Counted from the first letter of the stretch, positions 35,548 through 47,900 are shown. The stretch is 64,000 bases of DNA from Lachnospiraceae bacterium (GCA_017935565.1 JAGBHK010000024.1:1-64000), one strand, 5' to 3'. Notes: generated from the letters alone by a model not told the origin. A program made the numbers and translations.

Positions 35548-36279
35548 ATGATATGTAAAAATTGTAATTCCTTTATAGACGAAAAGGCAAAATTCTGTAT
35601 GTTTTGTGGAACAGAGACCATAAAAAAGTTTTGCTCCCATTGTGGTTCTATTATGCCAGAAATTGCAAACTACTGTTCAGAATGCGGACAGCAACTTTCT
35701 AATAGTTCATTATCAGGCTCAACTAATATATTAGAAACTACTGATGCTGAAGAAGATTATGGTTATGAAGACTATGATGAATATGATGAAGAAGAAGATT
35801 ATGAAAAATTTTCTGACGACGAATACATAGATGAGACAAGCGAATTCATTAGCAATACAAACATTCCAACATTAGACAATTACAAATCATTAGGAATTGA
35901 GTATTCCCAAAATTTCGGTCATATAGTTCCCTTCTGGATCTCTTGTAGTGGTGGATTTATTGAGGATCCTTACTCTTATATATATAGCGATAAAGAGGCT
36001 TTTTTCTTCGAAAAATGTAATCTTTACGGTATTTATAATTATGTCATAGTTTCTGATGGCATATTCTATGCCACACAAAATGAAGTTATATATTTACACA
36101 AAAATGGACTTCGTTTTAGAATTAGTATTGATAATATATGTGGACTTACATTTAATGATGATATTTTAACAATAACACACATATTATCTGCCGAGTACCT
36201 TGAAAACTGGGAACAATATAATATTTCCGTTACTGATACACATTATACATATAGCTATATACTTGATAATATGTCATAG
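35548..36279 (+). CDS. Double zinc-ribbon protein with acidic linker
   Basis: A 243-residue protein. Residues 3-55 contain two zinc-ribbon units with CxxC pairs (CKNC...CMFC and CSHC...CSEC). A strongly acidic, Tyr/Asp/Glu-rich linker follows (about 75-105), then an uncharacterised beta-rich domain (about 115-243). Zinc ribbons of this type are often protein- or RNA-binding adaptors. The frame opens at 35530, but AAAGAGGT within it serves the ATG at 35548. It shares an operator with clpP, so it likely belongs to the WYL regulon. A terminator follows. Confidence 0.82.
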   Translation: MICKNCNSFIDEKAKFCMFCGTETIKKFCSHCGSIMPEIANYCSECGQQLSNSSLSGSTNILETTDAEEDYGYEDYDEYDEEEDYEKFSDDEYIDETSEFISNTNIPTLDNYKSLGIEYSQNFGHIVPFWISCSGGFIEDPYSYIYSDKEAFFFEKCNLYGIYNYVIVSDGIFYATQNEVIYLHKNGLRFRISIDNICGLTFNDDILTITHILSAEYLENWEQYNISVTDTHYTYSYILDNMS

Positions 36280-36302
36280 AATTTCATAATACTTACATTA
36301 AT

Positions 36303-36342
36303 TATGGCTGGAAGCAATATTGCCTCCAGCCACATCTTTTTA
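36303..36342 (+). terminator. Rho-independent terminator of the zinc-ribbon gene
   Basis: TGGCTGGA...TCCAGCCA (36305-36312, 36325-36332) with an inner GCAATATTGC, followed by CATCTTTTT on the plus strand. It may also serve the convergent sulfatase gene. Confidence 0.75.
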
Positions 36343-38550
36343 CTCAATATATTCCTTAATACTGCTATAATAATCACTTTCAATCAAAATCTGATTCATC
36401 GCAAGCATTAATTTCATTTTTTCTTTCATTGAGTCCAATTTCTCACTTGAAACTGAAACTTCATTTCCATCAAGGTCTGTTGTTACTCTTGTATTTGAAT
36501 TGTAAATAACATCGCCAAATATAATACTTCTGTTACCTGGGAAAATTACAAAACCTTCATCAGTTGACAATATATCCTTTCCCATAAGTAAACGAGAATC
36601 GTATTCGATTCCAAAAAGATTTAATAAAGTTGGCAATATATCAATGCTTGTACAAGCCTTTTCAACCTTAACAGGTTCCATTGCACTATTCCATAAAATA
36701 AGATTATTCTTATATATTCCAATAGTTTCATCTAAATCATGTCCTGCAAGTTCCTCTTTAGTAACTGTCTGTAAACCATATGGTTCATGGTCAGCAGACA
36801 TACAAATTACAGTTTTGTCAAGAACTCCAGCCTCTTCTAATTGCTTTATTAAACTTTCCAAAGCTCTATCCAATTCAATATTACAAGCAATGTAGCCTTT
36901 AGCCTCTTCAGAGTATGGCAAATTCTCTACATAATGCCAGTTCTTTGCAGCCTGAGCGTTTCCGCTCTTAGTATATAATGCGTGACCACTTACAGTCATA
37001 TAATAAGCATGGAACTGTCCATCAGTCTTCAAATATTCTTTCAATGTAACATTCATCATATCGAGGTCTGACTGTGGCCATCTATTTGCACTATCAATCT
37101 CAAAAATAAGACCTTTATCGATAGCTTCTTTCTCGTCTACAGCTCCCGCCTTAGCAGCTTTAAATATATATCCAAGATTTGGCAATGTACCAATTCTATT
37201 ATAATAGCTAAGGCTGTTATTGTGGTATGCATAGCTTGTTACGCCCATTCTTCCAAATACATTTCCAAGACCGTATGGCATATAATTATCCATTGTCTGC
37301 TGAATTGTGTACACACCACTAGGTCTGTTTGGATTTGTAAGCAATCCAGTAACATTCATATGTTCACCACCAGCAGTACTTTCACCCGTAGGTGGAACAT
37401 AAAAGTTTTCAAATACAAAACCTGTATTTACAAGTTTATACAATGTAGGTGTCAACTGCTCGTCAACACAATATGGCGAAAAAGCCTCCGCTGTAATATA
37501 AATCAAATTATATCCCTCAAACATTCCTGTGTATTCATTCTTTCTAGTTGGATATAACGAAGCAAAATACTCATTAAGTTTTTTACGCTTAGCGTCCGAC
37601 TCACTTTCTGCCAATTTAACAAAGTCAATATTAAGCATATTTGGAGTAGTATCAATAACGATAACATCATCGATTTCTCCATCGCCGTCAGCATCCACAT
37701 CACCGTTATTTTCAGTAACTGTAGAACTACTTTCTTCCATGAACTTGTCCATATCAACAGGTCCATCGATTTCAATGCTATCCAGGTCAATCTCTTTGTT
37801 AGAACTTGAGATAACCTGCATAAAACTAAGTCTCAATGTTGTAAATACACCATAATTTTTAATGGCAACTTTCGCATCATACATATCGTAATAGTTTTCA
37901 TATATATTACTCTTCACTCTGTCGCTCATCTTAATCGGCATAATTGAAACTACGAAGAAAATAATTGTCCACACAACAACAACTGCATCATACAAATAAC
38001 GCTTTTTGTATGTTTCCATGCCCTTCTTCAAAAGAATTGCATAAACAATCATTGGCACAGTCATAAATAAAAGTGTAGGTACTGAACCCAAAATTGCTGC
38101 AAGTGTTTCTCTCCAATAAGCCGCCGCCTGAAGATTTCCAGTTCCAATATCTGTCATCACCAGTGGTGTCTTAAATATGAACTCATAAATAGTCTCAACC
38201 ATATATGGGAAAGTCATAAGAGGAATCAAAACCCACAACAAAATCTTATTCACTTTTGTACTAAAAAGTCCTGTAAGAAGGAAAATCAACGCTCCGATAG
38301 GCAATGTAAACAATATAGGCAAAATAATATGTTCACCTATTTCCTTAAAATTACCAATATGGAAAACGATTTCCAAATACGGCATAAAAAGCAAACAAAG
38401 CAATCCCTGTGCTAAAAAGCTATAACTTCGCTTAAAGTATTTCTTTTCGCCGGTATCTTTTACCTTCTTTTGCTTCTTGCGTTTCGCTCTTTTAATCTCA
38501 TTAACTTCTTCTATAATTTCAAGTTCTGCAACCGTGTTATTATCACTCAT
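36340..38550 (-). CDS. LTA-synthase-like membrane sulfatase/phosphoglycerol transferase
   Basis: A 736-residue enzyme: a Lys-rich N terminus, five membrane helices (about 43-215) and an extracellular alkaline-phosphatase-fold domain (about 340-690). Active-site features are the metal Glu in LIYITAEAFSP, the candidate nucleophile Thr in TGESTAGGEHMN, and MSADHEPYG. It should transfer phosphoglycerol or a related group to a wall or membrane glycan; true LTA synthesis is not assured, because the length and helices match but the Thr context differs from LtaS. It has its own consensus promoter and GGAG before the ATG. Confidence 0.87.
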   Translation of the reverse strand: MSDNNTVAELEIIEEVNEIKRAKRKKQKKVKDTGEKKYFKRSYSFLAQGLLCLLFMPYLEIVFHIGNFKEIGEHIILPILFTLPIGALIFLLTGLFSTKVNKILLWVLIPLMTFPYMVETIYEFIFKTPLVMTDIGTGNLQAAAYWRETLAAILGSVPTLLFMTVPMIVYAILLKKGMETYKKRYLYDAVVVVWTIIFFVVSIMPIKMSDRVKSNIYENYYDMYDAKVAIKNYGVFTTLRLSFMQVISSSNKEIDLDSIEIDGPVDMDKFMEESSSTVTENNGDVDADGDGEIDDVIVIDTTPNMLNIDFVKLAESESDAKRKKLNEYFASLYPTRKNEYTGMFEGYNLIYITAEAFSPYCVDEQLTPTLYKLVNTGFVFENFYVPPTGESTAGGEHMNVTGLLTNPNRPSGVYTIQQTMDNYMPYGLGNVFGRMGVTSYAYHNNSLSYYNRIGTLPNLGYIFKAAKAGAVDEKEAIDKGLIFEIDSANRWPQSDLDMMNVTLKEYLKTDGQFHAYYMTVSGHALYTKSGNAQAAKNWHYVENLPYSEEAKGYIACNIELDRALESLIKQLEEAGVLDKTVICMSADHEPYGLQTVTKEELAGHDLDETIGIYKNNLILWNSAMEPVKVEKACTSIDILPTLLNLFGIEYDSRLLMGKDILSTDEGFVIFPGNRSIIFGDVIYNSNTRVTTDLDGNEVSVSSEKLDSMKEKMKLMLAMNQILIESDYYSSIKEYIE

Positions 38551-38597
38551 AAATTCATCTCCATCTTTTGTATACTCCCACTACAAACACAATAGAG

Positions 38598-38626
38598 ATT
38601 TTATCACTGACAGACGGCAATGTCAA
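38598..38626 (-). promoter_or_regulatory. Promoter of the LTA-synthase-like gene
   Basis: Minus strand: consensus -35 TTGACA (38621-38626), 17-base spacer, -10 TAAAAT (38598-38603) with TGA before it. It lies between the HlyD-like gene's stop and the sulfatase ATG. Confidence 0.75.
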
Positions 38627-38631
38627 TCTAA

Positions 38632-39738
38632 TCATTTTTCCTTCAAACTATTCCCTAATCCAGCTTTTATAGGCTCGATAAAATAATCTAAAAGAGTTCT
38701 CTTCCCTACAAGAACTTCCATTGTACCTGATATACCGTATTCAAGCTGTATGTTTTCATTTAAATCTTCATCAAAAGAAATCTTCGCAACATACACATTT
38801 CCAATTCCTTCCACGAATTTACTGTTTTTGCTTATTTCCTTTATTTTACCATAAACAGCACCATACTCCGAAAATGAATACGCAGATAGTTTAATCATAA
38901 CTTCATCATCTACAGATACAAAACCTATGTCTTTATCCGCTATGTAACTTTCAAACACAAACTCGTTTTGGTCAGGAATAATTGTCATAACAGTAGCATT
39001 CGCAGAAACACTCTCACCAACACCTGTCACATTCAATTCTGCTACATAACCATCAGTTATTGCCACAATACTCATTGCTTCTATCTGCTTGTCATACTGC
39101 ATAAGACTGTTTTCGTACTGCATAATCATTTGGTCTAACTCTGCTATTCTTTGAATCAACTCTGTTTTCCTTTGTAATGCAGACATTTCCGTATTATATG
39201 CCATTTCTAATTGCTTATTATACAAATCGTTTTCCAAAACCAATGAGTTTACAAAATCTGTATGCTTACCATCATACTTTGTCACCTCTATAACAGTAGC
39301 AGAATCAGCCTCAAACAGAGTGCAAATCTCTTTTTCGATTTTCGCTCTTTCAAGTTCGTACAATACTAAATCTCTCTTCACCTTCACATCTTGTGAATCA
39401 AGAGTAAGTAATATATCTCCTGCTTTTACTTCGTCGCCCACATTGACATTTAAAGCTGATATTTTACCACCGTATTCAGCGTTTATATTCAATGTCTTGT
39501 TGGAACCTGTTACAAAGCCTTGTCCAGAAACAACTACATCTAGTTTTGCCTTACTTGCGTACAATATAGTAAATATCAAAAGTAGCGTAATACTTATAAC
39601 AATAACCTTTCCAGCCATATGTGCCGGTCTTTCAATTATTTCAAGCAACGAAGGCATAAAATCATACTTTAATTCATCATCCTTTTGTCTTCTTCGCTTT
39701 ATTACATATTCAGTAAGTTTTCCTGTATTTCTAGCCAT
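38632..39738 (-). CDS. HlyD-type membrane fusion protein of a type I exporter
   Basis: A 368-residue adaptor: a short cytosolic N terminus, one membrane anchor (about 42-63), a biotinyl-lipoyl hairpin (about 68-115 with VGDEVKAGDILLTLD), a coiled coil (about 115-205) and a beta-barrel with a second lipoyl half (ITDGYVAEL). In Gram-negatives it bridges to TolC; no outer-membrane protein is visible here, which fits a single-membrane host. The ATG at 39738 overlaps the transporter stop by eight bases, behind AAGGGGGG. Last gene of the RTX secretion operon. Confidence 0.9.
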   Translation of the reverse strand: MARNTGKLTEYVIKRRRQKDDELKYDFMPSLLEIIERPAHMAGKVIVISITLLLIFTILYASKAKLDVVVSGQGFVTGSNKTLNINAEYGGKISALNVNVGDEVKAGDILLTLDSQDVKVKRDLVLYELERAKIEKEICTLFEADSATVIEVTKYDGKHTDFVNSLVLENDLYNKQLEMAYNTEMSALQRKTELIQRIAELDQMIMQYENSLMQYDKQIEAMSIVAITDGYVAELNVTGVGESVSANATVMTIIPDQNEFVFESYIADKDIGFVSVDDEVMIKLSAYSFSEYGAVYGKIKEISKNSKFVEGIGNVYVAKISFDEDLNENIQLEYGISGTMEVLVGKRTLLDYFIEPIKAGLGNSLKEK

Positions 39739-41872
39739 CAATATCCCCCCTTAACTGTTTACAATAGAGGTTATGATAAATACCTTTGTTTTTCATAAGA
39801 TTATCATGTGTATCATATTCCACAAGATTACCTTCATCTATAACCATTATCTTATCCGCATCCTTAAGAGTAGACAGTCTGTGAGCAATAATAATCACCG
39901 TTCTATCCTTACATATGTCCTTAAGATTGTTTTGAATAATGCTTTCAGATTCATAATCAAGAGCTGAGGTCGCCTCATCGAAAATCAATATTCTTGGATT
40001 TGCCAAAATCGCTCTAGCTATGGCAATTCTTTGCTTTTGACCACCTGAAAGACCGATACCTTTTTCTCCTATTATCGTATCAAAACCATTAGGCAGTCCC
40101 ATGATAAAATCGTAGGCTCCTGCCGTTTTGGATGCATTAATAATCTGTTCCACCGATGCATTATTCATATGTATGGAAATGTTTTCTCTTACAGTTCCAT
40201 TAAACACAAAATTTTCCTGCAATACCACACCTATCTGACGTCTAAGCTGTTTAGGATTTATCATAGATATATCCATTCCGTCTATGAGAATCTTTCCACT
40301 TTCAGGAATATACAACCTTTGTATAAGTTTAGAGATTGTGCTCTTTCCCGAACCGCTTCGTCCCACAACACCTATTATCTTGCCAGCTTCAATGTTAAAA
40401 CTCATATCTTTAATAACTTCAGATGAATCTATTCTATATCTAAAACGCACCTTGTCAAACCTTATATTTCCATTAAGTCTAGGTATTGTCTGCAATGCCG
40501 AGTTTACGCTTGGTTCAACAGGTGAATTAAATATATCGCCAATTCTTCTGACAGACATTGAAGCTTGCTGATATTCCTGCCACAACTGTACAAGCCTAAG
40601 TACCGGACCACTTATTCTTCCCGATAACATCCTAAACGCAACTAACTGACCGACCGAAAAACTTCCTGCCATTACCATCTTGGCGCCAAAATACAATATC
40701 ATTAAATCAAACATCTTTTGGATAAACTGTCCTAATGAGCCTGCTGTGCTTGAAACCATCGTGGTTCTGTAACCAGCCTTTACATAATCAGCCTGTAAAT
40801 CTCCCCACTTCTCTTCAAATTTATTTTCAAGGGCGAATGATTTTACAGTCTGGACGCCATTGATGGATTCAACAAGGAATGAACTGGTTTCAGCTCCTGC
40901 ATTAAATTTTTCGTCCAATCTTTTCTTGAATAACGGTGTAACTATAAGCGATAAAATAGCATACACAGGAATTGACGAAATAACTATAAATGTGAGCGGT
41001 ACACTGTACATAAATAATACAACAACATACACCACTATGAACACCAAATCAATCATTGATGATAATGGAGTTCCTGTAAGAAAATGCCTTATACTGTCAA
41101 GTTCCCTTACTCTGGCAACCGTTTCTCCTGCTCTTCGCGATTCAAAATATTTAAGCGGTAAGGCAAAAAGATGATTAAACAATCTTTGGCTTAACATAAC
41201 ATCTATTCTGTTTGTAGTATGTGTAAACAAATAGTTTTTAGCAAGCGCAAGTATTAAATCAAACACATACACAACTCCAATACCTATGGCAAGGACATTT
41301 AACGTGGACAGAGTATTATGCGATAACACCTTATCTACAACCACCTGCGTCATAACAGGCGTCAGTATGCCAAGTATCTGAATTACAAATGTTGCCACAA
41401 GTACCAGAATAAACTCTTTCTTGTATTTTAAAATGGTTGGAATAAACCATTTAAAACTGAACATCGCCTCTTTTGTTTCTTCACCTTTTTTTGCAATTAA
41501 TACAGTTATACCATTCCACATCCCAAACAATTCCTTCATTGTTATCATTTGTGGCTGCGGTTTATCGCAAGTAACAATAATAGCCTTATCATCCTGTATT
41601 CTTGCAATAATAAACATATCTCCGTCTTTGTTTTTTGCAAGGGCAGGCAAAGTCTTTTCAACCTTTCTTAATTGTTTGTCATTATCAAACACACACAACT
41701 TTGATTTTAATTTGTACTTCTTTGCAAAACGCAAAGCCAGTATTTCACCCTCTGTTATTTTCGTACTACCGACAATATCCAGGAGTTCAGACTCATTTGT
41801 CTGAACCCCTAAAAATTTTGCCAATGTTAGGAACGAAAATATGGTTGATTTTATTTCATTTGTAGTTTCCAT
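39731..41872 (-). CDS. HlyB-like type I secretion ABC transporter with C39-like domain
   Basis: A 713-residue exporter: residues 1-130 form a C39-peptidase-like domain without the catalytic Cys (the degenerate CLD seen in HlyB, which binds RTX substrates), then six helices (about 150-440) and an ATPase with Walker A GRSGSGKST, signature LSGGQKQR, Walker B ILIFDEATSALD and AHRLST. Loss of the Cys argues that the substrate is exported uncleaved with a C-terminal signal, as for RTX proteins. It follows the RTX gene by 28 bases, with GGAGG before its ATG. Confidence 0.92.
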   Translation of the reverse strand: METTNEIKSTIFSFLTLAKFLGVQTNESELLDIVGSTKITEGEILALRFAKKYKLKSKLCVFDNDKQLRKVEKTLPALAKNKDGDMFIIARIQDDKAIIVTCDKPQPQMITMKELFGMWNGITVLIAKKGEETKEAMFSFKWFIPTILKYKKEFILVLVATFVIQILGILTPVMTQVVVDKVLSHNTLSTLNVLAIGIGVVYVFDLILALAKNYLFTHTTNRIDVMLSQRLFNHLFALPLKYFESRRAGETVARVRELDSIRHFLTGTPLSSMIDLVFIVVYVVVLFMYSVPLTFIVISSIPVYAILSLIVTPLFKKRLDEKFNAGAETSSFLVESINGVQTVKSFALENKFEEKWGDLQADYVKAGYRTTMVSSTAGSLGQFIQKMFDLMILYFGAKMVMAGSFSVGQLVAFRMLSGRISGPVLRLVQLWQEYQQASMSVRRIGDIFNSPVEPSVNSALQTIPRLNGNIRFDKVRFRYRIDSSEVIKDMSFNIEAGKIIGVVGRSGSGKSTISKLIQRLYIPESGKILIDGMDISMINPKQLRRQIGVVLQENFVFNGTVRENISIHMNNASVEQIINASKTAGAYDFIMGLPNGFDTIIGEKGIGLSGGQKQRIAIARAILANPRILIFDEATSALDYESESIIQNNLKDICKDRTVIIIAHRLSTLKDADKIMVIDEGNLVEYDTHDNLMKNKGIYHNLYCKQLRGDIDG

Positions 41873-41900
41873 TTTTCCTCCGGTTACTAAGTCGTAATTA

Positions 41901-44900
41901 CTAGACTATTGTATACTGTTCAGTGAATACTTTTTCTTCACTTGCACTTGTATCTGTGTCATTATTAAATACATTGTTGTCATTTGTACTTCCAGCTAAT
42001 TCCTGTGCTAAAAGCAATGCCTGTACATCAGACTGATTGTCTGCAGTTTCAGTAGCAACCGCTGATAAAGCATTTGTTTCTTCAGTATTAGTTGTTGTAA
42101 CATCTGTAATACTATCCGTTGCGCAGATATCTCCTAAAACAGCAGCTGTTTCATCTGAAAGTGTATCAACACTTGTGTTTTCTTCTGAAATCACTTCTGG
42201 TACAAATGTGATTGTTAATGATACATTTTCGTAGTCGATTATAGCTTTAGTACCGTCATGGAATTCGAGGTTGTTTATCTGACATCTGCCATCGTTGTAG
42301 TAATATGCATTTCTTATAAATATACTGTCTGAAGTTAATATATTTGTTATAAGCATACTGTTTCCACTTTTGGTAAGAACTATATTTTCCGGAGTTATTC
42401 CTTCGCCAAATACAATCTTATCTAATACTCTTTCTTCACCAGTATCAGTGTTGTCAATCGTGTCCTGCCCCCAACCAAGTTCAAATAAATATGTGTCGGC
42501 TCCTGATTCACCTAATAATGTATCGTTTCCAGCTTCACCTACGATATAGTCATTATCATTTCCTCCATATATGCTATCATTTCCTTCGCCACCATATAAT
42601 TCGTCCGAACCAGCATAACCTCTTAAAGTATCATTTCCAGCATAACCTCTTAATATCTCATTTGATGTGTAACCATAACTTTCTTCATAGCCACTAATGT
42701 TATCACCAGAATCTGTTCCGTTTAAGCCATCTGTTCTTGTTTTTGCTTTGATATCCTCGAGCCCCCACTTGGTTCCATCTGCGAATTCAATATTGTCTAT
42801 CATGCATCTTCCATCTGTATGATAATAGGCATCTAACAGTTTAATTGTATCTCCCGTTTTAGTGTTAATTATGAGCATATCCCTGTTCTTGCGTGTAAAA
42901 ACTATATCTTCTACACTTATTCCTTCGCCAAATACTATTTTGTCTTGAAGTCTGGATTCAGTTGTATCCTCATTATCTATTATGTCATTTCCCCAGCCTA
43001 ATTCAAAATAGTATGTATCAGTTCCTGATTCACCCTCCATACGGTCATTTCCTGTACCACCTACTATGTAATCATTATCACTTCCTCCATAAAGATAATC
43101 ATTACCCTCGCCACCATGTAATTCGTCAGAACCAGCGTACCCTCTTAAAGTATCATTTCCAGCATAACCATGCATAATTTCACTTGATGTATAACCATAA
43201 CTTTCTTCATAGCCACTAATGTTATCACCAGAATCTGCTCCGTTTAAGCCATCTATTCTTGTTTTTGCTTTGATATCCTCGAGCCCCCACTTGGTTCCAT
43301 CTGCGAATTCGATATTGTCTAACATATATGTGCCATCTGAATAATAATACGCATTTGTAACATTAATTTTATCTCCTGTTATCATATGGGTTATTACTAA
43401 ATTTGATCCTATTCTTGTTAGTAATATATCTTCTGGGTTAATTCCTTCTCCAAATACTATTTTGTCTTGAAGTCTGGATTCACTTGTATCCTTGTTATTA
43501 ATTGTATCCTGTCCCCAGCCAAGTTCAAAGTAATATGTGTCGGCTCCTGATTCACCTGATAATGTATCGTTTCCAGCTTCACCTACGATATAGTCATTAT
43601 CATTTCCTCCATATATGCTATCATTACCTTCGCCTCCGTATAGTTCGTCGGAACCAACGTATCCTCTTAAAGTATCATTTCCAGCATAACCTCTTAATAT
43701 CTCATTCGATGTGTAACCATAACTTTCATCGTAACCACTAATGTTTTCGCTAGAATCCGTTCCGTTCAAGCCATCTATTCTTGTTTTTGCTTTGATATCC
43801 TCAATTCCCCACTTAGTTCCATCTGCAAATTCGATATTATCTAGCATTCGTCTTCCATCACCATATGAATATGCACTTGTAACTCTTATTATATCTCCTG
43901 TTACTCTATGTGTTATTATAAAATTTGTGCCCATTCTTGCCAGTAATATATCTTCAGGGTTGATTCCCTCTCCAAACACTATTTTGTCATGAAGTCTGGA
44001 TTCAGTAGTATCCTCATTATCTATTATGTCATCTCCCCAGCCTAGTTCAAAATAGTATGTATCGGCTCCGTAATAACCCTCCATACGGTCATTTCCTGTA
44101 CCACCTACTAAATAATCATCTCCATCTCCTCCATTTATAGTGTCATCACCTTCTCCACCATACAACTCATCTGAACCTTCTCGGCCATTTAGTGTATCAT
44201 TACCCGCATATCCACAAAACTCCTCATCTTCACTATATCCGTAAGATTTGTCATATCCCATAAACTTATCATGTCCATCTGTTCCTTTTAAACTTCCCTC
44301 TCTCGTTTTTGCTTGCACATCATTGATTCCCCACTTGGTTCCATCAAAGAATTCAATATTGTCCAGCATTCGTCTTCCATCACCATATGAATATGCACTT
44401 GTGACTGTAATTGTATTTCCTGTTACTGTATGTGTTATTACTAAATCTATTCCCATTCGTGTAAGTAATATATCATCTGGACTAATTCCTTCTCCAAACA
44501 CTATTCTGTCATTTACCCTGGACACGCTAGTATCCTCATTAAATATTACATCTTTTCCCCAACCAAGGTCAAAATAGTATGTATCGGCTCCATAATTTCC
44601 TTCCATACGGTCATTTCCCGCACCACCTACAAGCACGTCATCATCATTTCCGCCGTAAAGATAATCATCACCATCGCCACCTTGTAGTTCATCATCTCCA
44701 TCAAAGCCACGCAATGTATCATTTCCGGCAAAACCTCTTATAATCTCACTGTCTGAATAGCCATAAATTCTTTCACGTCCGCCAATGGTGTCATCTTCCT
44801 CAGTTCCGTTATAACCACCAATTCTAACTTTGTTTTCAATTTCATACATAGTCCAGTTTGTTCCATCAGCAAATTTAGCACCATTAATCATATTATAGCC

Positions 44901-47900
44901 TATCGCATAATTAAACGCACCTTTAACATGGATTTTGTCTCCAGTCTTAATATTCAATATGTACAGCTCATTGTCTTCTCTGAGCATAAAAATATCGTCA
45001 GGACTTATTCCTTCGCCAAATATGAGTTTATCTCCATAATTTTGTACATGCAAATCACCATCATCAATGATATCACTTCCCCAACCAAGATCAAAATAAT
45101 AATAGTCAGCATCCTCGCCACCGATTAATGTGTCATTTCCATATCCGCCAATGAGTTTGTCATCATCAATACCACCCTCCAAAGTATCATCGCCATCTCC
45201 GCCGTCTAGCATATCATTTCCACCATCACCACTAAGATGGTCATTGCCTTGATGACCATATATTGAGTCTTTACCGTTTACGCCATGTATACTGTCGTTT
45301 CCATCATAACCATATGCTTCACCATTTGCAAAAAATGTAGAAAATGTATCTCCCTCATTGCTTCCGTGAACCTTAAGAAATGGGCTGTTAATATCATTGG
45401 CATTCATTTCAATTCCGTCTTTAAACTGAAGCTTCAAATCTTCACCTTCAATCTTGCGAAGGTCCTCAATAAGCAACATATCCTGATTTGAATGCAAGTA
45501 TAAAAGCGCATCATTATCTTCATATGTTGTTACAATGATGTCATCAGGAGTGCTTGTGTTAAACTCAATTTTGTTAGTTCCTTCAGTATCTTTCATTGTA
45601 TCCAAGCCATCTCCAGCAACAAATACATATGTATCGTTACCACGGCCGCCTTCAAGATGGTCATTGCCTCTTCCACCGTTGAGTGTGTCATCTCCATCTT
45701 TTCCTTCGAGATAATCATCTCCTTTTCCACCATACATTGTGTCATTTCCGCGCACACCAATAAGATGGTCATTGCCTGCAAGACCATTCAATGTACTGTT
45801 ATCAAAAAATGATTCTACAACATTATCTGCATTGTTGCCTATAACCCTGCATACAAACGGACTTTCAGGGTCGTCAACTGCTATTGTCGTTCCGTCAGGA
45901 AATTCTAGTTGGAAGTTGTTGTATCTTGAATCGATTGTAAAATTGCAAAGTGTCAATACTTCGTCTGTATTAACATTAATTAAACGTGCTGCTCCGTCAG
46001 ATGTATACCACACTCTTAAATCTTTAGTGTATAGGTCAGTCAATCTGATTGTACTAAGGTCTTTGCTATCATATATTACATCGTTTCCGTAGCCACTTCC
46101 CCATATAAATGTGTCGTAACCTTCACCACCGTACATAATATCCGCTCCAGCTCCACCTCTTAAGGTATCGTTTCCGTCATCGCCATATATAAGATCGTTT
46201 CCTGACATTCCGCTTATGTAATCATTTCCATCTCCACCATGTATTTCATCAGAACCGCCATAGCCATAAATCTCGTCGTCACCTTCGAAACCTTCCATCT
46301 TGCTATCGCCGTCGCCACCATTTAATTCATCATCTTTTTTGGTTCCCCTAAAGTATGCACCATCAGCGTCTTTGTCTATAAGTGCTATGATACCGCCACA
46401 CATGTTGTCGAGTTCTTCTCCTGCATCCATTATGACATCTGCGAAACTTTGTTTTATTTCCGGCCAGTATTCTGTTATAAACTGACCTGCTTTTTGTGCA
46501 TATTCTCCAGTTTTGCTATATATTAGGTATCCAGAAACGAAACCTCCAATTGCCGCTCCAACTGGACCACCCAATGCCGCACCTAATCCTATAAAATATG
46601 GTGATATCGCATGATTTATTGCTCCTCCTATAAGAGCACCGCCGCCAGCTTCTGTAATCAGCCCTGCTATGATGCCCTCGCCTTCGGTATACATACCACT
46701 TTCAAAATATGCATTAGCCCTTGTGAATGCATTTATAAAAAGGACTCCTGTACCGACAAAATCAACCGTACCTAATATTGCTTTTCCACCCTTGCCTAAT
46801 AATCTATATCTATCAGCCAGTTTGGTTAAATCATTTGCCAAATCGTCATTGCCACCAGTAATACCATCTGCTATTTTCATAAAAATTCTGTCAACATTGT
46901 TTAACTTGTCTGCTGTCTTTCCAGAGGCAGATAAATATTTCCCCATTGTTGCATCAGATATAGTCATTTTATCAAGTGATAAATTGAGTTTTCTGTAATC
47001 ATAATCGCACTGTTTCACCTGAATCTTTTCTAAAGGTGTAAGGTCATTGTAACCTTTGTATGTACTTTCCATTGTGGCATCTAATAAAAATTCTCTTGCA
47101 TCTCCTATTGTTATGCTATACACTGACTTGCTTGCCACTTCGGCAGATGTAACTTCACCTAATGCCACTACTTTTCCATATCCGTCAAGGAATATGTTTT
47201 TATTTGACATCACTTTTACGGCATCTGTATCTATACCTTTTACTTTGGCGTACTCATAATTTCTAAATTCATCAAGTATAGTTTGGTCTGCACAATCCGC
47301 AAGAAAACCATATTTTACTTTTATGTCTGAATCGGCATATAAGCCTAGTTTTCTAATGGTGTCATCGCCTGCGCCGATGGATTTTAGGTATTCGTAGGCA
47401 CGGTAGGTGTTTACATCGGTTGTACTTGCATCATTTAGGAATGAGTGTTTTGCAAGAAGGTCATCTACGGATATGATTGATGTTGAGCCAGTTCGCACTC
47501 GTGCATCCATATCTTGTAATATTATCCTTTCAAGGCTTGTAAGTTCGGCATTTACTCCGTACTTTGCTTTGACTTCGCTTATGTCAAGATAATTTCTTGT
47601 GCTTTCGATATCTATCGTATACTTTGCTTTATTTACAGCATCAACATCTCCCACTTCGCCTATTGCTATTATCTTTCCATCTGCGTCAAGATAAATATTC
47701 TCCTTGCTTATGTTTGCTATGATTTCTGATTCGATTGAATTTGCTTTAGCATATTCAACATTTCTAAATTCATCTAATATTGCAGCATCTTTACATTCTG
47801 ACAGGAAGTCGTACTTTGCTTTAAGTTCTGCGTCGGTGTCAAAGCCCAGTTTCTTAATCATATCATCGCTTGCGCCGATGGATGTTAAATATTCCTTTGC

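Noticed and set aside
22339..36279. Prophage
   Set aside because: No capsid, terminase, portal, tail, lysis or complete integrase gene is present; gene content fits an accessory island instead.
39731..41872. Bacteriocin peptidase-exporter cleaving a double-Gly leader
   Set aside because: The C39-like domain lacks the catalytic Cys, and the neighbouring substrate is an RTX protein, which is exported with a C-terminal signal.
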